Source: Chara braunii
Lineage: Eukaryota; Streptophyta; Charophyceae; Charales; Characeae
Reading direction: 5' to 3'
Length of the DNA: 28,418 nucleotides
Assembly: GCA_003427395.1 (NCBI GenBank)
Contig: BFEA01000315.1
Location: 1,168,789 to 1,197,206, forward strand
In this document: piece by piece, positions 19,131 to 28,418 of the stretch
Layout of the letters: every line of letters begins with the position of its first letter
How positions within the stretch are numbered: position 1 is the stretch's first letter
Program-made: the position numbers and the translations under genes
The notes under the pieces: generated by a model
What the model was told of the DNA's origin: nothing
Database searches by the model: none
What the model saw: only the letters and a program-made list of their open reading frames with translations

Positions 19131-20892
19131 AAAAAAAAAAAATTTACAAAATTTTGGGCCTCTTATGTGAACTGTGATACATATGGTTTATTCATCTGGG
19201 AGACGACAATGAGAAATAGCTTAGAACAGAGTCTCTTTTTGTTTTTCTTACTATACTTATTTTATTTTGAATTTCGAAATGGGTTTTATTGTTTTAACCT
19301 TCAAGTCGGATATATTAAATTTTGTACGATTGTAGGATATGAATGTTAATTGCTAAGAAAACTATTTTTCTTTGTGAGTTAGCATTGCTGACTACTAAGG
19401 TAATGAGTTGATATGTTTTGATAAATTACGCTCTTGGATTTTCAGTTGTGTGTTTTTTTTATTTTTTTTTGTTTTTTGTGTTCTCTTTCATGAGTGGTTT
19501 ATGATTGTCTTTGGAATTGTCTCTTATAAGTCAATATCTTTATTTATGTTAATTGTCTCTTATAAGTCAATATCTTTATTTATGTTATGATAACTACCTT
19601 GAAGCGTGCGACTTTTCGAAAATGTGTGATCATTCATAAGGTATACGTTTGAATTGTTTATCTGAGTTATAATCGTGATACTCTATTTCACATCCTAATA
19701 GAACAATTATGAAAAATATGTGAGCCCCATAAATGGTAATGAGGTCCGCGCCAGAACTATGTACCCGGTCCATAGTGGGATGTTTTTACCTTCATTGTGG
19801 AAGGTGGAAGAGAATTACTAGATTATCATCAATATGGATTAAGGTTTTGCAATTTTGTCAGGGCACTGCCAGTATGGTAGGCGACTATGATTCACCGTAA
19901 GATCAGGACTGGTCACCTAACTTTGCAGTGAAAATGATCACCTCATCCTCTCGGCTAGGGTTGGACCAACCTTAGTAGGTTGGGAAGAAAGAGACTATTC
20001 TACCCTGGTGGCAGAAGAATGATAAGGTTGTGATGTTGGAATCATACGGAAAGTGGTGAGGCTCAAATCTGAAGCGGGGTTTGATATCGGGATGCTATCC
20101 TGAAGTGGATTACACCACTCCTTGACGGTCATCACATTAGTTTCGTAACGATCATACATAATATGTTTTATGAGTACCGGGAAGAGACTTACATGGTTGG
20201 ATAAATTTTTGAAAGAGTGTAGGAGTACTTGAATGGATGGTTCCTCTCATGAATGGTTTAAATTTCAGGAAACTGATATATTTTGAAAGAATTGTTGAGG
20301 GTTAATTCTGATTCGTTTTTGTGTACAGGTTAATCAGATACTTATGAAAAAGTAGCAGAATGCTTGGGGCCTTCTCTTTTTATTTATTAATTTTTTCATC
20401 TGTAGTATAATGTGAGTATCCTCGTGTACATGGGAAACTCAGATTTAACTCATGGTTGTGCTTGTTTGCATCGAGGTGTGGTGGAATCCATATCTGTGAA
20501 CCCAAGAGACCACAGTTAAGGTCCCGGAGACAAATAAATTTTCCCAACTAGATAAGTATGAGGGTATAAACTAACTGGTTGATGTTTTAGATTTAGCTGG
20601 AGGGCTTCTAGTACCATTCAAGGAGAATAAATTAAATGTTGAGTGACCACAAGTGGGATGATGCCGGAGTCATCTAAAGGAGAGTCATAAAATTTAAATA
20701 TATCAGACATTTAATCTAATATCATTCTAACTGGTGAGAGCAAGTATTATTAATGGAAGCATCCGCCTGGATTTCTTCTCTTAGCTGATGTTTTAAAAAG
20801 ATATAAGTTGTAGTATTTTTGAATGTCATTTGTTTTGGTGAGTTCTTTTGAGGTGAATGTCGTGAAAGTTATTCAATGGAGTCCGAGAACGT
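19131..20892. other. AT-rich stretch after the integrase, with a 36-bp tandem duplication
   Basis: There is no gene. Bases 19515-19550 and 19551-19586 are an exact tandem duplication (36 bp, starting AATTGTCTCTTATAAG). A GGTTGG-A-CCAACC palindrome lies at 19959-19971. The stretch sits where a gypsy element's region between integrase and 3' LTR would be, which fits element C's start acting as a 3' LTR, but I see no polypurine tract that decides it. Confidence 0.55.
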
Positions 20893-20896
20893 TGTC

Positions 20897-20928
20897 GGGG
20901 CAGAAACCCTGATAAGGGTATCTGCCCC
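20897..20928 (+). other. Terminal stem-loop of element C
   Basis: GGGGCAGAAACCCT pairs with AGGGTATCTGCCCC over a GATA loop, 13 of 14 positions. This is the longest version of the terminal stem, and it starts four bases from TGTC. Confidence 0.9.
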
Positions 20929-22396
20929 GTGCTTTTAATGTAAGGCATTGTCTGATTGTAAATATGAATTTCGTTTAAAAGATTTGACTTGATGAAATTG
21001 AGATACTGCCAAAACCTATTCAGACTCGGCCATTGATTGAGAAATCGAGGTTCTTTTGTGTAACGTACGGACACCTACTGCCGGTATAAATGACAGCGGG
21101 CGTTGATGGTATAACCAACCACTCTCCTTGTTGGGTGGGGCCGGAGAGGCAGGCGGCCGTGAAAATACCGAATCTAAATTTATTGTGTTTAAAATTGTGG
21201 CGCACGGTTGTGTAAGCGCTCGATTAAGGGTTTGAGTGACAAAAAAAAAAGAGGTATCGTCGCTCGTACGGTCGTGGCGCAAGAGTGCAGAGATTATGAC
21301 TTGTCCAGGTTAAGGATTGCCCTCACCGCAGCTCGAACCAGCATCGATGTGTTAAAGGGCCTACGTCCTACCCTAATGGGATCAGCGCACGTTCGCTCTG
21401 GGGTTCGAAGGCTAATTGTTTGAGTGGCGGGAGTAGGCAAGAATCTGTCAGACCACTGTCTGGCTACCTGCACTCGGCGTGACTCTTCATAATGAACATC
21501 CGCTTCTATTCAGTGTGGAATAGGAACTACCCCAATAGGTTGATGTACCAGAGTCTCTCGTGATAGATATCAAGATCGAGCCCAATACCGTACAACTTGG
21601 GCTAACTCCTTTTGGAGCAGCCCAATTGGAAAACAAAAGGCGTGGTCGATTTGGACCTCGTGATCACATAGCCTAAATCGACCGTGTGAAATAACGTGGG
21701 CGCTGCGTGAGGATGATACACATGAGTCGAAAAAATGTTCAATATTTTTACGAGTTTGATTCTCGTTGTCGAGCGCATCAGTCCTGCAGGGGGACCCTCC
21801 TGGACGCGCCATGCTGGATTTTGCAAAACGTTATATCAATGAGAGTTTTCATCGCTTCGTCCGAGTGTGTCAACCGTACCTCTCACGTACCCCTACGACA
21901 AGATAGGGGTCACGTGACGTACAACTTGCCTTTGCCCAAGGGGTTGTTACCACTCTTTGAGAGGCGTATCCCCGCCGAGCTACTGAACCACGTGTGAAAG
22001 TTGTTTGGGTGAAATCGCAGAGGTGACCCAACCGAGGGTGTTTCTCGTATGTTGTAGCATAGGGGGTACATGCAGCCGAACGCCTTAATCGGACCTGTTC
22101 GCGAGCCGACACTTTGGGGGTTGATCTCCCAAGCATGACTCTGCGTCGTTCGACTAAAACGGTTCATCTAACCATGCGATATACTACACAAAACTAAAAT
22201 CAACATTTATATGTAAATCGCACCTAACCTCTTTTTCATATCCGACCCAGAACCTTTTGGAAACAAACATGTAGGTGTCACGCGCGAAACTCTGAATAAA
22301 TATCTCGACGTCGTAGGCTTTGTCATATCGACTAGCCATGCATGAATACGCTAACAATCACAATGATGGCGTACTATGCGCTCGCTACCCATTACC

Positions 22397-22434
22397 ATGT
22401 AGACCTCAATAATTTTGAGGTTCCCTTTCTACAT
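22397..22434 (+). other. Two-step stem-loop of element C
   Basis: ATGTAG/CTACAT (22397-22402 with 22429-22434) brackets ACCTCAA/TTGAGGT (22403-22421). It occupies the place of the stem-loop chain in element A (6404 onward) directly after the shared CAATGATGGCGTACTATG block, yet the paired sequences are different. A weaker stem with CTTGAGAG and CTCTTGA follows at about 22455-22478. Confidence 0.7.
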
Positions 22435-23344
22435 TTTAGTGTCGGCTAACACACGTCTTGAGAGGTTAATCTCTTGACGCTAGACAGTCACGTGTGCGAT
22501 TGCGAGGCTTACCCTCTTCTGCACCCTTCACGAACGAGCGGTAGGCATGCTTCAACCCTTTGTGGTGGTGAGACACCTCTGACTCTGAAAGAGGGGCTCC
22601 CTCTTCGGAAGTCTAGAAACAAATCAAGGAGTTTGACTTTGACAGTCGCCACAAACTTCAACGTCAAACTACCAAAAAACTTTAAAAAAGTACAAATAAA
22701 AGGGGATTTTTTTTTTCTCAATACGAATTTGCTCAGTCCTTACGCATGATCAAAGTAAACCGCTTGGTTACGCAAAATATAATTATAACGGGGTTATAGG
22801 ACACGAGGCGATCATTCTCGCAATCATAGTGTGACTCCTTTCAAAATATACACATGATCACAGACAAAGTCAAATCCGGACTTCCATTTATAAAACATAT
22901 ATGCAATCACACAAAAAATTTAACATTGACCGACCACGCAGTACACATGGTTAACTTCAACCGCTTTCTGCACTCATCATACCTCTTGCCTCATTTACAC
23001 GAGCCTCAACCATTGTCTAGCTTCTAAAAGAAAACAATCTGTATTTTTTAAAATTACAATTTTAAAAAACTACGGGTGAAAACCCAAACAAACAATTCAA
23101 GCCACAGAGGATAAACCTTACTAGGTTAAGTCGAAAAAATGAGTTTGGAGTTGAATTGTAAACTGACTTGTTATAAAACAATAACCGAAGACGATCCTCG
23201 TAGGTTCGGGCTGAAACTAGTCACATCATAAATCGAAATAACAAAAAATAGACTTGTAACAAAACACAGGTCAATTCTCAAAGCTATACTTTACGTGTAT
23301 GGAGAATAAACATTTATATCATGTCTCACTAAACTCTAAATAAT

Positions 23345-24055
23345 ATTGGAAGATTAGAAAAAATTCGGCAGCATCTCCCTTGTACATGGTAGATCAGAAA
23401 AGTTTTTGCTACCAAAGATAATCTTATTCCTTGAAATTGAGAAAATTTTGACATCACTCCCTCTATAGAAAGTGTTTTTTCATAATTTATACTCAGTTGA
23501 ATATGAAATATTGGAAACGTTCATTGACTTTACAGAGTCAAATTTTGTCTAACTCTGTGATTTAGTAAAAAATTGAATAGCATCTCCTTTATCGAATTCA
23601 CGGTACACTTCCTATATTTATACCAAGTTATATATGAATTCAAAAGATAAAACCAAAATTCTTTCAAGAAAAAAATTAACTAAATTTTTATATTTGTAAA
23701 AATTTTAGCAACACTTCCTCTTAAAAATTATTATTTTTTTTAATTTATAAAATTAAATATAAATTTTAAAAATAATTTCGACTTTACAAAACTAAATTTT
23801 GTCTAACTCCTTGATTTAGCAAAAAAATGGGCAACACTTCCCCGAAAAAAATAGGTTTCCACGATCTTATTAAATCAACTATAAAACTCAAACAAAGTTT
23901 AAATTTTTAAAGACAAAACATGAACCAACTCCTTTGATTTGTAGAAATTCTGACAACACATCCCTAGCGAAAGTGTTTTTTCAGAATTTATATAAAACCA
24001 AAAATAAAAAATAAACTTAACTCTAAAAAATGAAAATCAAACTAACTTTTATAAC
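23345..24055 (+). repeat. Tandem array, six units of about 121 bp (element C)
   Basis: Boxes related to GGCAGCATCTCCC occur at about 23367, 23450, 23575, 23707, 23829 and 23952; the first interval is short (about 83), the others 122-132. Types alternate as in element A: units 3 and 5 have GATTTAGTAAAAA or GATTTAGCAAAAA, while units 4 and 6 have TTTGTAAAAATTTT or TTTGTAGAAATT. The alternating order therefore existed before A and C separated. The boxes have lost G and C relative to element A. Confidence 0.8.
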
Positions 24056-24239
24056 TCCAACAAGACGAACATCTAAAACAACTACCTATCACAAGATAAC
24101 TCATACTAAACTTACAATCAAACAGACGCATATGCAACCAAAGTAAGCCTTTCACGAATCACAAAATGTCATGGATGCAGATAGTTGGTTAAACCTTCAA
24201 ATAATTAACAATTTACCCCATCTTATATAGGACATTGAA

Positions 24240-24985
24240 TTATATCATTTATATCTTAGAAATAATGTCCAACATTTTGCCTTAGATATAATCGAACAGG
24301 TTGAACAACTACTTTATCTTCATTGGGCATGTGACTACACATTCATGTTATGAACAATGCCTAATCATCCTTGAACTGTTTAATAACTTAGTTATTTATA
24401 TATATCTAAGTTTAGTGTTCAAAGTGGGTGTAGGAGTGAGTCATTCATCTTAGAAGCAATGTCTGATGTTACCTTCAATTATACTTTTTTGTTTGTGATA
24501 AGGCTATAGTCAGACCATTCATCTTAGAAATAATGTCTGACTATCCTTGTTCATTCAAATATACATATGTAGATAATTAAGTATAAAAAAAACATATTTT
24601 TAGTTTTCATTAAGAGTGTGTGGCGTCAGACTAAACCATTCATCGTAAAAATAATATTCAACCCATTTTTTGAACACAAAAAACAGAGTACTCTAGTAAC
24701 TCGTCTTAAAAACAATGCTCAGAGTCTGTTTTTAAATCGCCCAAAAATAAACAGCAGTCAAGTCATTCATGTTAGAAACAATGATTGACCCTGAAAGTTC
24801 AAATAGTCAAAGCTCGAAAGAAACAACAATCAGACCATTCATCTCATAAACAATATCTGGTTATGGAGAAAACAAGTCAAGAAACAACGCAGCCAAACTC
24901 TTCATCTTAAAAATAATGTTTGGTTATTCAGAAAACAGAATAAAACAAAGTGGTCAGATCATTCATCTTATAAATAATGTCTGAC
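24240..24985 (+). repeat. Array of spaced stem-loops with ATCTTA loop, TTC/GAA type
   Basis: Nine units lie near 24248, 24441, 24506, 24631, 24700, 24758, 24831, 24893 and 24955. The core is TTC-ATCTTA-GAA (GAA sometimes AAA). Four or more have clear outer pairs: ATAGTCAGAC/GTCTGACTAT (24506-24544), CCAAAC/GTTTGG (24893-24923), CATT/AATG (24441), CAGACCATT with AATATCTG (24831). Unit spacing is about 60-75 bases from 24631 on. The unit at 24506 is in the same sequence context (CTATAGTCAGAC) as the unit at 8618 in element A, so the arrays are positionally homologous. Confidence 0.85.
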
Positions 24986-25261
24986 TCTTTAAAGACCCAG
25001 ACAAAATGCAAGCAAAACCACTTTCCTCCCACCTTCGCCTAGTCCACTGCTTAATCTGATGTCAATCAGAAAAAAAAATTGAAATGCATGCATGAATTTC
25101 TTTCGGTTTATCTAATTAAGTTATGAAAAAAAACAGAAATCATAGAAAAACGCATGCATACTTCTCAAATAAACTAGAGAGATGTGGTAGTAGGAGCATA
25201 GTGGACTCACATAGGTTCTGTCAGAGCTTCTGCAATCGGTGGGACGAACCTCTCATAAAGG

Positions 25262-25445
25262 TTTTGGCGCGGGTTTCCAATCCCGCCTGTCAGTGCCGCC
25301 TTGATTTCGTAATTAAACAGATTAGACTGAGAGTAAGAAGGATAACAGAAAGGGTGTCATACTCTCGTGAAATGGAAGGGGACAAACTCAACTCACATGA
25401 GAGGGCCTTGATTCCTTAGGTCACCTAAGGGCCCCACAATGGTGG
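25262..25445 (+). other. GC-rich conserved block of element C
   Basis: This is the partner of 9405-9580. It contains AATCCCGCCTG, ACTCTCG, GGAAGGGGAC, AACTCAACTC, AGGGCCTTG and AGGGCCCC followed by ACAATGGTGGTTA. A short open frame (25123-25419) overlaps it but is not kept in element A. Confidence 0.6.
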
Positions 25446-26298
25446 TTAAAACGCAGTCGAAGTGGCCAACCCGCGACCAATACTCAAGGTAACCAACCTC
25501 TCACGAACCTCCAAGTCGCAGCAATGACCCCCCTACAAAGCATGGTCGCGCCCTCAAAGTGCAATGTTGTTTCTCTTGAGCAAACCGCTGCTATGCAACC
25601 TTTTAAGAGACTACGTTCAAATAGTGAACACCCCTCGTACTTTAATTGGAAGAGCCTCACATAAGCTCCAACTCAAGCCAACAACAACACTACAGGATTA
25701 ACAACAACAAACCCATAGCACCATCGTAGCGAAAAACTCAACCTCTGCAGCCAACGACTAAAACTCAGTAGCAGTAGCACTTAAAGGAACAACAACTATA
25801 GCAGTTTGGACAAACGGCTACCACAATCGCCAAAGCTACACATGCAACGACAAACTAAGTTTCAACTCTATGATAATTGATGTTTTAACGTTGGTGCCAT
25901 TGTAATCTCCACCTTTGCTCATACTTAGTGCACCATATCTTTTAAGCCCAAATACTCTAGTAGCAGACACCTGTCTCAGTCACAACAACACGTCGCCTAG
26001 ACCTCAATGATCGGAAGTCAACAGTCACGACTGTCGGAAAGCTCAATAGCCCGCAAACCCTGTTTTATGGCCACAACTTCAAGTGGCAAAATATCGACTT
26101 TGATCCGAACGGGCAAATGTTTTGCAAGCACGAACAGAGGATGGTTACAACTTGGTGTAGGTAGAGATTAGGCAAAACCAAAAACTACGTTGCAAAAGGG
26201 GTCCCAACCGCTACTACAAATAAACACCAGGGTGGTTGCTACCATAGGGACAACCATAGTAGGCTCAGTCAGGGCCACCATACTATTTCACCAAATGT

Positions 26299-26343
26299 GC
26301 AAACTAAGAATGAATCTTTTACTGAAGCATGAAGAGATATATG
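26299..26343 (+). repeat. Motif M50, copy in element C
   Basis: It begins GCAAACTAAGAATGAATC and ends GAAGAGATATATG. It lies about 5.4 kb after the terminal stem-loop of element C, the same distance as in element A. Translation of this and the element A copy gives KLRMN and KIRMN in one frame, but other copies have a stop there, so coding is doubtful. Confidence 0.65.
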
Positions 26344-26774
26344 TTGCTTCTGCCCAACAACTTTTGTCGATCCCGACCAGGTAAGTACCTCGACCCCCCT
26401 TCCTCTTTCACTTTACACTCACGTTGCAGGTCAGTACCTGACCTTACCAATCGGTTGGATTCAACTGGCAACAACGATCACCTGGATAAGCACAATCACG
26501 ACTTTTGTTGAGATCGGTTTGGCAACCTGGAGCAGCCCGATGGCAGCGGGTACAACGGTCACGGGGGGGTCGTAACGATGACCACCCCGGTGGTGAACAT
26601 TTGGCTGAGAACAACAATATGCTCCATGATCAGGATGATGGTGATCCGAATGAGGCCAAACACGACGATGAAGGTGAACATAATCACTGGCGCGGGCCAC
26701 ACCCTACCACAAGCGGTTATCGAGTAGCTGAAAATTCAGGAATGAACGTTCTAAAGTGAGAGTTTTGGGGAGTC
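26344..26774. other. Gene-free stretch before the foldback
   Basis: No recognisable gene. An open frame at 26505-26759 is rich in Asp, Asn, Glu and His, driven by GAT and AAC words, without a known domain. Confidence 0.45.
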
Positions 26775-27175
26775 TGAAAATCTTGAATGGTCCTGAAGTG
26801 GTGAAAGGTCCGAAGACCCTGAAAACCACCTGTTTAGGCAGGCTGCATCCTGAAGTGGTGAAAAGTGTCATGAAGCGGTCAAGTGAGAGTTTTTGCCAGT
26901 CTGGAAATCCTGAATGGTCATGAAGTGGTGAAAGGTCCAAAGACAATGAAGACCACCCTTCACCACCTGAGGATGCAGCCTGCCTAAACAGGTGGTTTTC
27001 AGGGTCTTCGAAGCTTTCACCACTTCAGGACCATTCAGGAGAGCTTTCAACACTTCAGGACCATTCAGGATTTTCAGACCTGAATGGTCCTGAAGTGGTG
27101 AAAGGTCCGAAGACCCTGAAAACCACCTGTTTAGGCAGGTTGCATCCTGAAGTAGTAAAGGGTGTCCTGAAGTGG
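26775..27175. repeat. Foldback: three copies of a 69-bp unit, one inverted
   Basis: Unit R1 (26782-26850, plus) and unit R3 (27079-27147, plus) differ at about two positions in 69. Unit R2 (26971-27039) is their inverted copy with about three mismatches to R3. A partial direct copy lies at about 26883-26951. Between R2 and R3 a further half-unit gives a tight hairpin: 22-base arms (27048-27069 with 27079-27100, one mismatch) and a nine-base loop. The word CCTGAAGTGGT or its complement occurs many times. The high identity makes it much younger than the surrounding repeats. No coding potential is supported. Confidence 0.9.
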
Positions 27176-27490
27176 TGATGAAAAATACGACTGTTGTTAA
27201 CCTTCTTTCCACCCTACTACTCGGTCTCAACTAGGTGCCTCAATCTTTCTGCAGGATTATATCTGCAACCAGAGGGCTCACTGCATGTAAGTCTTTGTCT
27301 CCCCGACTTCGACCTCCTTTGTCGTTCGTACTTTCTCACCTCTTCAACCCAGTGCACCAGGTCAACTTGAAGAACTCCAACTAGGTGCACGCAGTTCAAG
27401 ACTGGGCAAAACGTACGTCCTCTAACAATAAACTGTGACCAAAATCAAGGAGCAGATCCACCAAGCGTGCAAGGAAACAAATATGTCCAT
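27176..27490. other. Gene-free stretch before the last repeat copy
   Basis: Mixed composition with CAACTAGGTGC repeated at 27229 and 27379. I see no gene or RNA. Confidence 0.5.
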
Positions 27491-28315
27491 TGTCTGGGCA
27501 GAGACCCTGACAAGGGTATCTATCGAGTAGTTTAAACATCGGACACTATCCGACTTTTCTTTGAATTGAGAGACTTGATGATATATGTGTCTGCCATAAA
27601 CTTATTCGAACCAACCCTAAGATCGAGAGACCAAAACTTTTTAAATCTAAAGCTGGACGCTTGCGACATTCAGAAATGATAGCGAGAAGCGGAGGCGTGC
27701 CCGACATCTCGCTGTGTATGGTAAGGCCGCAGGGATGTACGGTAGTGGGAAGGTTGGAACGATAAACTTAAAAACCTATCCTACTTAAAATAATGACTTG
27801 CGGCTGTCGCGCGGTTCAAAGCCCAAGGGGCTAACAAGGACCACCACACGAGGATGTGCGGCCACGACATTGGAAGGGAAGGGTAGTAGTCCTATGGCTG
27901 GAGGGGTCCGTGGGGCCTGCGGGAGCCATAGGCTGGCGGGCTGGTGGGGATAGCTCTTCTTATGGAAGAGTTACTCCTTCTATAATCGTAGAAGGAACTA
28001 ACCCAGTATGTAACCCATTACCCTTACATCCCACATATGCGAGGATTGAAGTCATCAGCCCCCACTTGGTTAGCTCCTTTTAGGAGCGGTCGTGGGCAAT
28101 GACAATTCGAAGCGGTCGATTTAGGCCGCGCGATCAATGAGATTGTGCGACTGAAATCAATCATGCGAGATAGCATGACCCCTGCGCAAGGATGACACAC
28201 ATAAATTTATAAAAAATCCATTTTTTTGGCCCTATTTCTTGTTCGATCCCATGAGGAATCGAGCCCGGATCCGTATTTCAACAGGTTGTGTAGATACCAC
28301 GACGGACAGGGGGCT

Positions 28316-28331
28316 GTTGGCATAAGCCAAC
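28316..28331 (+). other. 3' stem-loop before the poly(A)
   Basis: GTTGGC and GCCAAC form a perfect six-base stem over ATAA, one base before the A run. The copy on the other strand at 16526-16543 has CGTTGG/CCAACG in the same place. In retroposons such structures can be recognised by the reverse transcriptase; here that role is inference. Confidence 0.75.
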
Positions 28332-28332
28332 G

Positions 28333-28346
28333 AAAAAAAAAAAAAA

Positions 28347-28418
<72 letters not shown>
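28333..28418 (+). repeat. Poly(A) run to the window end
   Basis: A14, a single C, then A71 to the last base of the window. The length argues for a retroposon tail, an assembly end effect, or both. Confidence 0.95.

Larger units (their letters stand above)
20893..26343 (+). mobile_element. Element C: long non-coding modular element, plus strand
   Basis: It starts TGTCGGGGCAG at 20893 and is the partner of element A (5142-10515), with all modules in the same order and similar spacing. The first 0.85 kb belongs to the TGTC-hairpin family and holds further stems: CTCC/GGAG inside GGGCT/AGCCC (21598-21623) and GGTCGATTT/AAATCGACC (21644-21683). Then come the shared GC-rich blocks (21768-22380), an AT-rich middle with tandem units and stem-loop array, a conserved block at 25262-25445, and M50 at 26299-26343. 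It is clearly more AT-rich than element A in the shared middle part. There is no conserved protein frame. Confidence 0.7.
27491..28418 (+). mobile_element. TGTC-hairpin family copy 6 (plus strand), with poly(A) end
   Basis: It starts TGTCTGGGCAG at 27491; its stem-loop GAGACCCT/AGGGTATC is at 27501-27520. Conserved stems follow: CTCTTC/GAAGAG (27953-27970), TCCTTCTA/TAGAAGGA (27975-27996), GCTCC/GGAGC (about 28072-28086). The 3' end has GTTGGC/GCCAAC around ATAA (28316-28331), one G, then A14-C-A71 up to the window edge. The same 3' order (GTTGG stem, A-rich tail) ends copy 3 on the minus strand. The body is about 0.84 kb. Similarity with copies 4 and C is clear around ATTGAGAGACTTGATGA (27565) and TGATTGAG-like words but lower than between those two. 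The window ends inside the A run, so a collapsed repeat at a contig edge is likely. Confidence 0.75.

Overview
The window looks like nuclear, repeat-dominated DNA of a streptophyte, most likely a charophyte alga of the Chara type (moderate confidence). Three things point there: a decayed LINE ORF1 of the plant L1 kind (DUF4283-like domain plus a CX2CX4HX4C zinc knuckle), a Ty3/gypsy integrase tail, and a fragment of mitochondrial DNA carrying a plant-like trnW(CCA) and the start of nad3. I found no intact protein-coding gene in 28.4 kb. Most of the sequence is old transposable-element DNA. The one 69-base N gap lies between two identical 66-bp flanks.

Layout: 1-232 dinucleotide microsatellites; 1184-3312 LINE ORF1 pseudogene; 3465-4358 a minus-strand copy of a repeat family that I call the TGTC-hairpin family; 5142-10515 a long plus-strand element (element A) that opens with the same terminus; 11868-12451 another minus-strand copy; 12452-13971 unexplained sequence ending in an A22 run; 14048-14594 scaffold gap and mitochondrial-type fragment; 16477-17473 minus-strand copy ending in T29; 17917-18620 plus-strand copy, cut short; 18690-19130 integrase remnant; 20893-26343 a second long element (element C), homologous to A along its whole length; 26775-27175 a foldback structure; 27491-28418 a last plus-strand copy ending in a long poly(A).

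The main result is non-coding. All TGTC-hairpin copies start with TGTC followed 3-4 bases later by a strong stem-loop, and its paired arms differ between copies while staying paired. Elements A and C are colinear for about 5.4 kb and are built from modules: a GC-rich 5' part with a chain of stem-loops, a tandem array of about 121-bp units with two alternating unit types, an array of 7-9 spaced stem-loops with a conserved ATCTTA loop, a GC-rich block, and a short motif (M50) at the far end. In the ATCTTA arrays the inner stem is CCA/TGG in element A and TTC/GAA in element C, so the stem differs between the arrays while the loop is largely kept. This looks like a large, structured, non-autonomous element family. 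Its mobilisation route (LTR or poly(A)-primed) is not settled by this window. All homology and identity statements are by-eye comparisons.
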